64,000 nt of DNA from Cardinalis cardinalis (lineage: Eukaryota > Chordata > Aves > Passeriformes > Cardinalidae): NCBI GenBank assembly GCA_014549065.1, contig JACDOX010000007.1, positions 3,098,141 through 3,162,140 of the forward strand, given 5' to 3'. Of this stretch, positions 11,321-21,625 are shown one piece after another. Below the pieces are notes generated by a model, which did not search any database, was not told the DNA's origin, and saw nothing but the letters and a program-made list of their open reading frames with translations. Every line of letters begins with the position of its first letter. Position 1 is the stretch's first letter. A program made the translations under genes and the position numbers.

Positions 11321-11730
11321 TTTAAAAGGGCGACGGGCACCGCATGCGCGGCAAGCAGCCCCCCGCCTTCCCACCCTTGAACGGAGCCGGGGGTCCCCGC
11401 CCGCGGAGGACGGGCTGTGGCGGTGGCAGCGGCGGTGGCAGCGCTGGGCATGGCGGGCGCTGTAGTGACCTCGCTGGGAGCCGCTCCCGGCGGCGGGCGG
11501 GAGAGGGAGCCCGCTCAAACTACCGCTCCCAGGGCCCGCCGCCGCCGCTCGCTGCTCCGCCGTCCCAAACATTTCCGCCGGGGCAGCGGCCGGCGGCGGT
11601 AAAGGTTCGGGTGGGCTCCTGAGCTGNAGCAGCGGCCGCTCGGGGCGGGAGGCTGCCCGGGCACTTCCCCGAGGGCTCCTCCGTTCGGCTGGCCTGCCGC
11701 GGCCGTGCCCCTGTGAGGGCGGCGGGAGCC
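11321..11730 (+). promoter_or_regulatory. CpG-rich promoter / 5' UTR of TIMM21
   Basis: A very GC- and CpG-rich block abuts the TIMM21 start codon and continues into exon 1. It begins with a TATA-like TTTAAAAG at 11321-11328, followed by an NRF1-like site at 11340-11349. TTTCCGCCGGGG near 11571 resembles an E2F/ETS type site. A plausible start site lies anywhere from about 11350 to 11700. Confidence 0.65.
11340..11349 (+). promoter_or_regulatory. NRF1-like binding site
   Basis: CCGCATGCGC differs at one base from the NRF1 core GCGCATGCGC. NRF1 commonly drives nuclear genes for mitochondrial proteins, which fits TIMM21. Binding is inferred only. Confidence 0.5.
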
Positions 11731-12013
11731 ATGCCCGGCGTGCTGCCCCGGACGCTGCCCGCCGCCCTCGGGCGGGGCTGCTTGGGCCGCTGGCTGCTCG
11801 CCACTCGCGGGTGGGCGCTCCTGGGGGCCCGCACCCGGTGCTGCTCCTGCCCGGGCTGGCGGCACCAGCCCCCGCTGCTGCTCGGGGCCGCACGTCAGAG
11901 CTTCGGGACGCGGGCGGGAGGGCTGAAAGCTGCAAAACCGGGCGGTAATAGCAAGGATGTGTCCGTGCANAGGGCGCTGAACGAGGAAACGCTGGTGTCG
12001 GCGGCTCAGAAAG
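11731..12013 (+). CDS. TIMM21: TIMM21 coding exon 1 (presequence)
   Basis: Encodes residues 1-94 from MPGVLPRTLPAALGRG to NEETLVSAAQK, ending with G before donor GTAAGG. It is rich in Arg, Leu, Ala and Gly, with the first acidic residue at 76, as expected of a cleavable matrix-targeting signal. The sequence is GC-rich and continuous with the promoter CpG island. Confidence 0.93.
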
Positions 12014-15000
12014 GTAAGGCGGAGGATGCTGTGTGNTGCTCAGAAGGGCTGGAGACGGTTCCTTCTGCAGCTAAAGTTTTGTAGTTCCAAACATCAAGTA
12101 TCTAGAAAAAGAAAAAAATCTAAGCACGCTCAGCCGGCTTCTTTTCCCATCCTATTGTTTGGAGCAGATGTTACATTTCTGTGTATGCATTGCACAGTCA
12201 GAATAAATTATGTGGCTTCTTCTAAACAGCCTGTTGATCTAAGTAATTATCAGGCACAAGATGTAATAGCCTCTTGTTTTCCTTTTCAGAAGGAAAAGCT
12301 ATCACATGCGGCCTGTCTGTACAGCTTTTGAAATAAGTTCACCTCCAACAAAATTGTCAAAGCTCTACATGTGATAGTAGTTTCTTTATGGATTGCCTTC
12401 ACTTTAGTTGGTCTCATTCACTTCAGTGAAAAGTGGTTGCTACATAATTAGCCTCAGAAAATTTGAAATGACTTATGAAAAACAGCTTCAACTGATTAGA
12501 AGACTGCAGGAGAAATAGTTAACANTTCCTCCGTAACTTGTACTCCTCTGAAATGCACTTTATCACTGAAAGATTGTAGTCTCTTTCCAAGTGCTCAAAT
12601 ATTGAAATAGAGAATCTCCTATGGCTTATATACACTGACACTTGTACTTAAGATCAAAATTGAAAGGTAAAAACAAATCAGACAAACAACAGTTAATTAT
12701 GTTTTTAAAATTTTTTTTTCTGATATTCCCCTTTTCATTGTTCTATTGGTTGNAAATTCATAAAATCAGTTATTTTCAGTATGTGCAACTTGTAAGCTTT
12801 TACTTTGTTATTTTTACTTCTTTTCTTTGCATAAGGATTTCAGTGGTAGTGGGTTTAGGTGGTAGCGTGAATGCTGCAGTGCTAAATAATACATCATTAG
12901 TTCCTGAAAAATCTGGCTCTCATGCATCCAAAAAGTAGCCGTAATTGCTACTTTGGATCTTGAAAACATCTGGCAAACAAAGTAATAAGGCTTAACACAG
13001 AGATGTAAACATGCCCTGTACAATATACGAGATGTTCCATGGTCTCTTTTACACCANTGATGCATTATGGAAACTGTTACTGGAATTTTTTCTTCTGCTA
13101 AAATGTTATTTGAGCTACAGACTAACAGAAGAGCATTCATGTAAGGTCATACAAGTGTTATTATCTTTGGTTGTAATTTATGTGTTGTTTTCTGTTTAAT
13201 TTCAGTGAAAGAAGCTGGAAGAGACTTTACCTATTTTATTGTGGTGCTTGTTGGAATTGGTGTTACAGGTTATTTTTTTAATTACATTCTTATCAGAAGA
13301 CACTTTTCATTAATTCCACCTGGTTTGAAAAGTTTTCATTCCATCTGATGTTGTCTCTGTTACAGGTGGTTTGTTCTATGTGATTTTTAAAGAGCTCTTC
13401 TCTTCTTCTAGTCCAAATAAGATCTATGGAGATGCCTTGGAGAAATGCAGATCTCACCCTGAGGTTGGTTTTTGAACTTTAGTCCTAANTTTTTGTTTCT
13501 CAGTAGTTACTGGCTCTCTTCAAGTCAAAACTTCGTGCAAGGAATCTCACAAGCTACATGAAGCCCCACGTGGTGCTTGNGCAGTTCTGCCAATGCTTTT
13601 AGCTGGCATGGGGTGGCTCAGCTCCAGAGCAGAGCCTCCATTAGGATAAATCAGTGCAAGCATTGAGCTTGTCTGAACTAGCCTGCTAGAAGCCAAGTCA
13701 GTGTACNACAGCATAAAAACTGATGGAAATGCAGTCTGCCCTTCAGAGCATGTGCTTGTGTCACCATACAGAAAGTCTTGGGGACTTTTCTGAGTGCCTG
13801 CTAAATGCAGCACTTGAATTCTGCCAGTCAGAGAGGCATCTGGTCCCACTAAGTTCTGTAGATCTTACCTGCTGCCTTTTCTCAGCACACTTACTCTATT
13901 GTGACACTTCACTATGGTTCTCTCATTCTGTGAGGCACTGCACTGATACCCAGGAATTTAAATTTTTCGTTTGGAGCACAATTAGAATTCTTTTGGCTAG
14001 CTGGAAAATAGGTGGAGACGAGTCATGGGATCATACAGTTGTCATAGCTAGGTGTAAACAAAAATCAACGTGAAACTAGGTGTTTAAAAAACTGCTTCAG
14101 ACAAAACATCCTTCCAACAAGGTTGCCACAGATGCCTTTGAGGATAACCTAGAAATTAAGTGACAAGTTGTTGCTCAAATGAAAATGAAGACTGCTTTGG
14201 AATGAGTTTGTAGAATTAAAACTTCTTTCCAGTACTTACAGAGTAAGACTTAACCTCCCCTTCTAACCAAATTTAAAGTAAGTTTAAGACTAATTTGATC
14301 TACTCTGACTTTATAGATTAGAAAAAAGATGACTAAATTTCTTATTCAGTAGNGGTTTTTAGATAATATGAAAGGGGGTGCATTTGCATTTTCAACTTTG
14401 AAACATATTCTCTTGGAGGAAACGTGAACAAATATTTTGTGCTTTTTTTTTCTTTTTACACAAAATGGCAGTTTACATGTCTTCATCTCAGAGAACAGTA
14501 CAAATGGAAGATATCAATAGGATTTATTTTAGACATTTAATACGGGACTGTAAAGAATAAAAAGGACTGGAATACAGAGGAGTTTTCCTTAAACTATTTT
14601 CTTTCATAAACACTTCTGTTCTTGACATGTTAAATTCTCCAGCAGCATTTTGTTAAAAGAAGATGCATTCACAGCAGAGGCAGGAGCTGATACTGGAATA
14701 CCTGTTTGTATGTGATCCTTTCTGACAGCTCAAACCTCTTTTCTCTTGTAGATAATTGGTGTTTTTGGTGACTCTATCAAAGGTTATGGAGAGGCAACAA
14801 GAAGAGGAAGACGACAGCATGTCAGGTACCCCTTGGTGTTTGCCCCATAAAGACATCCGTTTTTGCACAGCGAAGATATTTTTGGATCACAAGTTAGTTC
14901 TAGAGTGATGAACTGTTTGTGACATATCCTGTCACTTTTGATTGAACATAGAAGTTTTTTGCAGTACATCTTGTGTGCCATATACCACTAAGTACAGTGT

Positions 15001-16898
15001 ACATAGAATATAAANTGCCAACTCTGAGTGCCTCAAAACAAGCGATGTCATCATGGTAGACACAGAGCTCTCCAAAAAATAGGATGAGTCTGAAAAGAGT
15101 AGTACAGAGGCCTAAGCTTGCATGGGGGGAGCAGTAATCTGACAGAAGTTTACAATCTGAAGCTATACTGAGCTGATACACAGAATGCTTTTTGGTACTT
15201 GAGGCAACATCTCTACTGTGTATTTAACAGAATCTATCACCTAAACCTTTCATGAGTGTGTCTATTACTTTCCTTTTGAAAAAAACAACAATTATTTTTT
15301 ACAGAACATAAGTCCTCTGCCTTTATTGGGTTATTTGGCAGGAATATATTCAATGAGGTTTCATATAGAATGAGACACATAAGCTCAGACACAGGTTGAA
15401 CCATGAAATTGAGGTTTTTTTATTTTATCTGAGGAAAGTGACTTTTACTGGTTGAAGCTTTATCTCTTCACCAGAGTCTGTGAAATAATGTTTAAAGTGA
15501 AGCTGCTAAATGAAANTGATGTGCACAAACATTCTGAGCACGTGTCTGTAAATAAGTAAATTTACTATGAATCGGCTTTCCTAGTATTTAATTTCCATAA
15601 TTTTGAATGCCTTCTATTTTAAATAAATTTTTGAGCTGAGAACTGCNTAAGACTGTAGAGTTTGCATCTGCGGTATAAGAATGATTTTAAATATTTGTCT
15701 CAAAAATCTACAGGGTTTTTGTNTGTGAACACCTTGAGTGTAAATTTACTGCAGTAAGACTCTTTGTTTGTATTTGTTCTCTCTACCCCATCATGTCACT
15801 TTAAACTATATTGGAAATTTATTTCACAGCNTGTACCTGGGCATGCCTTATAGAAATAAAGATTGCTGCTAAACAGCAGTTAATAATTTCAGTAGGAAAC
15901 GTAAACTGGTACCGGAACTCTCATGGGATCATTAGTTTCCCAAAGTGGTCACTTTGAAAGTGATATGCTATTTATTTAATACGTGAGCATAACCCAACTC
16001 CAGACTAAATACCAGCATTTAAGTTGGAGATCTCAAACAGTGCCAAAGTTATACCATTTCAGCAGAACAAAATTATTGCCAAAGTNAGTAAAGCACATAG
16101 TAAGCTGTTTGTTTTGATGTGGTTTAACCAACCTGATAATTTGGAAAAGCGTGCTCTGTATGTTTTGGCTTGATGACTTAGTTTAAGTGCCTAAAAAAAC
16201 TCTGGAAGTCTTGGTGATGTCTAGGTTCCTGTCTAGATGTCGGGCTCCAAATCTCCAAGTCAGGGTTTTTTTAGAATCAATACAAGGAATTTCCATAGTC
16301 TTCAGGAGTGGATTGCTTTTCAGTTTTGAGGGGAGGACTGGGGTGAGGACATTTAAGCACTTAATCTCTTAATGCTCAGCAGCTAATTAGCTCTTCTAAC
16401 TCCACTAGTCCTTAGGCACTCACAGTAAAGCTTGAGAGAAGCAGTAGAGAAGGAAGCCAAGGTAGCATAAGGACACCACCGGAATACACTTTCTTACAAA
16501 ATAAGTAAGCAACTCCTCTAAGTAAGTTTAAATTTGAAGATTTAACTAGCATATAATCTGTATTCTTGCTGGGTGGTCAGGTTTTTGTTTTGTGTTGCTG
16601 TTTTTAGTCACATTGAATACGTAAAGGATGGACTGAAACACATGCGTTTGAAGTTCTATATTGAGGGCACTGAATCAGGGAAACAGGGAACAGTCCATGT
16701 GGAAGTCAGAGAGGTATGTACAATTGCTTGATACTCCTGACAAGCTTAGTCTTGAATTTAAACTACCAAAGAGAAAAAAACACTCCGAAATTCTTTTCTT
16801 TCCAGAATCTTGAAACAGGAAGATTCGAGGTTCGCTACATATTTGTGGATGTTGAGACATATCCAAGAAGAACCATTGTCATAGAGGACAACAGATAG
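11731..16898 (+). CDS. TIMM21: Mitochondrial import inner membrane translocase subunit Tim21
   Basis: Tim21 is a single-pass inner-membrane subunit of the TIM23 presequence translocase. Its intermembrane-space domain contacts the TOM complex, and the human protein also works in respiratory-chain assembly. Six exons (11731-12013, 13206-13268, 13366-13463, 14752-14825, 16608-16713, 16806-16898) join into 717 bases, 238 codons plus stop; human is 248. Residues 1-75 are Arg-rich with no acidic residue, a mitochondrial presequence. VKEAGRDFTY precedes a membrane helix at about 105-123, then KELFSSSSPNKIYGDALEKC, GVFGDSIKGYGE, RRGRRQHV, VKDGLKHMRLKFYIEG and the C-terminal YPRRTIVIEDNR, all family hallmarks. 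The ATG at 11731 has G at -3 (GGAGCCATGC). One residue (codon CAN at 11970, His or Gln) is masked. It faces away from FBXO15 and towards CYB5A. Confidence 0.96.
12014..13205 (+). other. TIMM21 intron 1
   Basis: A 1.2-kb AT-rich intron bounded by GTAAGG and TTTCAG. I see no gene or clear repeat in it. Confidence 0.8.
13206..13268 (+). CDS. TIMM21: TIMM21 coding exon 2 (transmembrane helix)
   Basis: The first two bases complete Val, followed by KEAGRDFTYFIVVLVGIGVT, the start of the membrane anchor. The donor is CAG|GTTATT. The next intron is only 97 bp, and its acceptor repeats the same GTTACAGGT string as this donor. Confidence 0.95.
13366..13463 (+). CDS. TIMM21: TIMM21 coding exon 3
   Basis: Reads GGLFYVIFKELFSSSSPNKI and then YGDALEKCRSHPE: the end of the membrane segment and the start of the intermembrane-space domain. 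The donor is GAG|GTTGGT. Confidence 0.96.
13464..14751 (+). other. TIMM21 intron 3
   Basis: A 1.3-kb AT-rich intron with no recognisable gene or repeat. The acceptor is TCTCTTGTAG. Confidence 0.8.
14752..14825 (+). CDS. TIMM21: TIMM21 coding exon 4
   Basis: Encodes IIGVFGDSIKGYGEATRRGR and then RQHV, a conserved block of the Tim21 intermembrane-space fold. It ends in phase 2 at donor GTACCC. Confidence 0.96.
14826..16607 (+). other. TIMM21 intron 4
   Basis: A 1.8-kb AT-rich intron; nothing recognisable beyond the splice sites (GTACCC and TTTTTAG). Confidence 0.8.
16608..16713 (+). CDS. TIMM21: TIMM21 coding exon 5
   Basis: Completes Ser, then HIEYVKDGLKHMRLKFYIEG and TESGKQGTVHVEVRE, corresponding to the human block around YVKDGLKH and KFYIEG. 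The following intron is only 92 bp. Confidence 0.96.
16806..16898 (+). CDS. TIMM21: TIMM21 coding exon 6 (stop codon)
   Basis: Encodes NLETGRFEVRYIFVDVET and YPRRTIVIEDNR, then TAG. Human Tim21 has four more residues (SQDD) after the same NR, so the bird protein is slightly shorter at the C-terminus. Confidence 0.96.
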   Translation, partial: NLETGRFEVRYIFVDVETYPRRTIVIEDNR

Positions 16899-17165
16899 CC
16901 AATGATCAAAGCTGCTGCCTTACCTGACATTGGAAAATGTGGTTGTAGCCAGCCTNCATATGGATTGTGTGGTGTTGCCANTTGTGTCTCGCAGCTTCAG
17001 GGNGGTGTTAAGGGAAGTAGCCTCTCAGGGCCTCCACTAAGGACTTTTGATAATAACAGATATGTGATTTAAAGTGAAATGAATGAAATATAGCCAAACT
17101 ATCATGGTAGATATTCTTGACATAGGAAAATAATGTCTCCTAATAAACAGTTTAATGCTGGATAA
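16899..17165 (+). other. TIMM21 3' UTR (inferred)
   Basis: Sequence between the TAG and the first AATAAA at 17142-17147. Further AATAAA hexamers at 17261-17266 and 17446-17451 could give longer transcripts. The endpoint is inferred. Confidence 0.6.
17142..17147 (+). terminator. Candidate poly(A) signal of TIMM21
   Basis: AATAAA 244 bp after the stop codon, the first canonical hexamer downstream. Alternatives lie at 17261-17266 and 17446-17451. Confidence 0.55.
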
Positions 17166-17451
17166 TACCTCTGCACACCCAAAACCTGACTTTTCCAAGG
17201 TTTTAGGTTTGGATGGGGAGTTTTTTGTCTTCCTTGGCTTGGATTTCCCACTACCACTGCAATAAAGAAAGGGGTGGTTTAACTGTAGACAGAACTCTAC
17301 TGTTTTCATTTTGGATACCTTTGTAGGTAAGAAGGTAAAATGTTAGTGATGCAAAAGAGATCTGGACATGTAAGGGTAGGAGTGGTGGAGGCACACACCC
17401 ATAACAAACAACTGAAGATAAAGACTTCAATATTGGTGTCTTATAAATAAA

Positions 17452-20270
17452 TTACCAGCAAGCAGAACATCACTACCATCTGCTCTTTCCAGTGTTTGCC
17501 ATTCTGCTCCACATGGTTGTAGTAAGATGGGCGTTGGCCATTTCTCCCAGGCAATTAGTGACAGGACAAGAGGACATGGCCTCAAGCTGTATCAGGGGCA
17601 TTTGGATTGGACATTATCTTCAAAATATTTTGAAAACCACAATATTCCATTTAAGCTTCTCTTTTTCCCACCTTGCCTGNATCTACATATGATAAACACA
17701 CAAATACAAGGCTCAAATGCTTTCCAATCTAAGTGGAAGAAAGCTTTTTGGAATTCTTTTTCTAGGAACATCTCATCAGTGAAGAAAAAAAAACTTCATA
17801 GCTTGATTTATCAACTTTGTACTAGCTAGATCCCTATCACCAGCGAAATTATTTAAGCCCCTTGAAACTTCAGGAGTATTAAAGCTTTGGGAACTGATAA
17901 CTTCTCTCCATATTCCTTCTCAGGCTGAAGTTCTGGTCTTAATGGACTGGGTTGGCACTCATGCTTACAAAATTTTCNTAAATTCTGTTTTACAAGCACA
18001 TATGGAGATACCTTAATCAAAATTAGGTGAAGATTAGTTGAACAAGACATCTGGAATAGACAACATTGATCTCTTATGCAGTATCATCTTTCCTGGATGG
18101 TAGTTTGCACTGGAGGGGAACAGCTGCACTCACTGAGTTTAAACATGTTTTAGAACACCCTTTTTGTAATTCTGATGTGTGTTAGCCTCAGTTTTCCTTA
18201 TGAAGCTGCCCCTGTTTCACTCAATCATTGCACTACCAGTAAGTCATGCAGAGATCCTTCTCCATGGCAGGGAGCTCAGTATTCCATCCTCTCACTGGAG
18301 GATGTTAGGCTGGGGATGCAGCAAAATAAATGAAAGGTTCACNTTCAGTTGTTGGTTAACACAAGCAGTAACTATTTCACTGTTTCCTTTTTAAAGCTCT
18401 TGCTTNATTTTCTCTTGGGAGACCATAAATTACAGCACGTGCCAGCTACTTTCTCAAGTAAAAGTGTCATGTTAATAAAACACTGGGAAAAAAAAATCAC
18501 TGCTAGCAAGTCAGAGCCAGAGGAATGACGTTTTCATAGAAATTAAACGCATTTTCCAGAGTTCAGTTTTGATTGTTGCAGAATTAATAAAAATAAATGT
18601 TCTCAAAACCCCTCTNTCCTTTAGGAAATTAAAATATGTCACTCACCAGTGAAAGGTTGTTTTTCCAGAAACACTGTGTAGCAGACTATTCAAAACATGT
18701 TTTAGGTAGGTGTACAACTTGGTCTTAACTTTCCCATCTCTACATTAATTTTTGTGGATGCCAAAACCTGTGTGTGCAGCATAGGCAGCCAATATCCTTA
18801 GAGGTGGTTTGTGGGAGTAATGTTGCTGTGTCGTGTCCTGTGTTTGATTCTAGGTCCTGTGTATACTTGCTGTACAGTGACAAAAAGAAATATCCCTCCA
18901 GGAAATGAACTCTGTGGAAACTTAAAAGTATTAAAAAAGGAAAACATTACTCTTTCAATAAGCTTCAGTAAACAGAAGCTCTTGCAAAGAAAAAGTACTT
19001 GTAGACAAGGAAGCAAAGGTGTTGTGCATGACTTGAGTTTAAAAATAACCTTGATACCTAAATATTTTCTGCATGGAATTCAAGTTTCAACAACTGATTT
19101 NGGCAATAGAGTCATGATCTTAGAAATGGTTCCAAACAAATGTGTGTCTGGTACAAGAAACTTCAAACTCACTTAACAAGCAGAGAAGACAGGAATGTGA
19201 GTAAGACAATTACNGTATCACATGCCAGCTGCAGAGATAAAAAGCCAAAGAAACTGTGCTGGGAGTTTCCACAAGTAATTGCAATTCACTTTCCTCTCAG
19301 TCATTCACTAACACAATAGATGCTATCCACCCTAATACTTGTGGGATTATTCCAATATGAATATTTTCAGCAACCTGAAGTGTGGCAGATTATGCCCAAA
19401 AAACATTGAGGACACATTTTCAGTCCAAGCCTGCTTTTAGGATTCACTGCAGCTTGTAAACTGACAGAAGTANGTAAGGTAAACACAGAGACTGGTGAGA
19501 AAATTAAAGTTTGAAGGAGCAAGCTTAAAGGTGACAGTAAGGGCTGNTAACTGCTCTCTGTATATGGGGTCGTGAAGTCTACTTGAAGATCTGGAAGTTT
19601 GCACTGGAAAAAACAAAAATTTGAAAGCAAAAATATCTTTCCCTCCCTTTTTTGAGAGGGGAAATTTGCTTAGTCCCTAGAGAGATGTTCACTTGCTCTG
19701 AATAGGGAATAATAGAACTCTGGTAGAAATTTTTCTTAGGCATCTGGGAATGTATGTTATGATATACAGTGATTCCAGACANATTCCAATACACTAATAA
19801 GTAATTGAACAGCAGGAGTATTTGATAGTTTTTCTTAGTAAGTTCTCAGGGGTTTTTNTTCTGTATGTGTTATGTAAAATAATCTATAGGAATTATAGAA
19901 AAATGTGAATTAATGCCATCCTGTATTCAAATTCAGTATATTTATATTTTTAATGATATATAGTTAAAAGTTGGAAAATATAGCAAAAATGTCTCGCAAT
20001 TTAAAGGAAAAATAAACCAAATAGCTTTTTGGACTTCTTCTGGTTGGTCTGGGAGAAATATGCTGTATTTGATTCCCNTCATCTCATATAGGTTATTGTG
20101 GAACATTGGTAACTCAACAAATGAAAATACTAAGCACAGATGCCCATTTCAGTAAGATCAGTGTGGAAAGACTCTGTTTGTCTCTCAGGGTTTAGTTTCA
20201 AATTACTGCACTTCATTTTAATATCTGTGTAAAAAAACTTTTATCAGTTCTGGAAAAAGCATCGTATAGA
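17452..20270. other. Intergenic spacer, no gene seen
   Basis: AT-rich DNA downstream of TIMM21 with many stops on both strands. I recognise no exon, RNA gene or named repeat here. Confidence 0.7.
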
Positions 20271-20580
20271 AGGGATGCCCTCACCTGCTCCAGCCCNCAG
20301 CCATCCTGTGGCTGATCAGCCTTGGCCAGCACCCAGAGCTGCTCCCCCCACAGCAGGATGGGAGTGGAAATGGGCACCAGCAGAAATGAGGAGAGCAAGA
20401 CAGGAAGATCGCTTGCCAGTTGGTGTTGCAGGTGAACTAAACTTCAAAATGAGCTCAATTGATTGCCTTTTGCTGGCCAGAGTGCAGTGTGGGCAGCGTG
20501 CCGCAGTGGTGAGCACCCAGCGAGGATGGCAGCAGCGGTGTCTCCACTTACAGATCACATAGAGGTGGATGCCTCCACAT
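20271..20580. other. Short GC-rich patch, origin unknown
   Basis: About 300 bp of higher GC in an AT-rich setting, open on both strands for 80-95 codons. I see no protein motif. It could be part of an old repeat or a regulatory element. Confidence 0.4.
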
Positions 20581-21499
20581 CTTAAAACCTCACAGTACTG
20601 TGCTGGGAAACCTTTTTCAGGATAATCNTGTTTATCCAGCCTCTATTTAAATACAATTCTCCTTTATCAAAATCACAATTATCTCCTCTAGTGTGAGTTG
20701 CTGTCTTGTATTACTCCCCACAATTAACTCTATTAACCTTTTATCCAAGCACATTTTTACTTTTTATAGGAACTAGACTGTTTTTCAATTTCAATCCTAA
20801 TTCTTCTTTTTTCCATTAAANACATAGCAATCTCAGCCATAACAACATTTTATTACATTTATACGCGTACTAAATCATGGCTATATTCCCTGAGATGTGA
20901 TTTGCTTCATTAGTGCTACAACCTCCGTAGAGGAGCTGGAAGTGAATTGCTACTTNGTGTGCTGTCTGGGGCCATGCATTATCCCATGTTTTAATAAAAT
21001 GGANACAAATCCCACTGCTGGAGTGCAGGTTTGCAAAATGCCACCAGTTGCTTTTTGGTGTGATACCTGGTGAGGNACAGATGCCCTCCCCTCCTCTGTG
21101 TGGCTGCGAAACCACCACATTCAGGGATCTGACACTGGTGTAAGGATAATAGTGGTGGAAAGNAGTAACTGAGACATCTCAAGATTTAAAACAGCAGCTT
21201 TCTATCAACTGCCTTGAGCATAAAAGCCTCCTAAAAAGCCACAACTCTTTTTACCTGAAAACATCCATAAAAAATGTCCTGCTGTGCTATTTTTTTTTAC
21301 CTTATTTTCCTTGAATTTCTCTTTTAACACCTTTTTTGGGGGGAATCCTGCCAGCCTTTGCATATATTTCTCTTTTCCTTCAAANTACTGTGCTTAGCTT
21401 CTGTGTCTGCATGTCTTTTCTTTACCTAATTTACCAGAATAAAAGTTAATCTCCCTCAACTTCTCATCANAAGACATTTTCTAGACCCTTCACCAGCTT

Positions 21500-21625
21500 C
21501 ATTGCCTTTATACATATATAGCCCTAAAAACCACTATAAATATATAATATGGAGCATATATGTTATAGANTATATATTATGTAGACAAAATAATGCCTAT
21601 CTACATATATGTATATATTTGTGTT
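21500..21625. repeat. TA-rich low-complexity tract
   Basis: Repeated TATATA, ATATAT and TACATATAT motifs with interruptions and one N at 21570. It is a degenerate dinucleotide-type repeat. Confidence 0.6.

Noticed and set aside
11713..11730. Upstream GTG start for TIMM21
   Set aside because: The frame opens at a GTG there, but the ATG at 11731 has good context and non-ATG starts are rare in vertebrate nuclear genes.
11309..11935. 208-codon minus-strand frame opposite TIMM21 exon 1
   Set aside because: Shadow of the GC-rich TIMM21 coding exon and promoter; Arg/Ala/Pro-rich low-complexity product.
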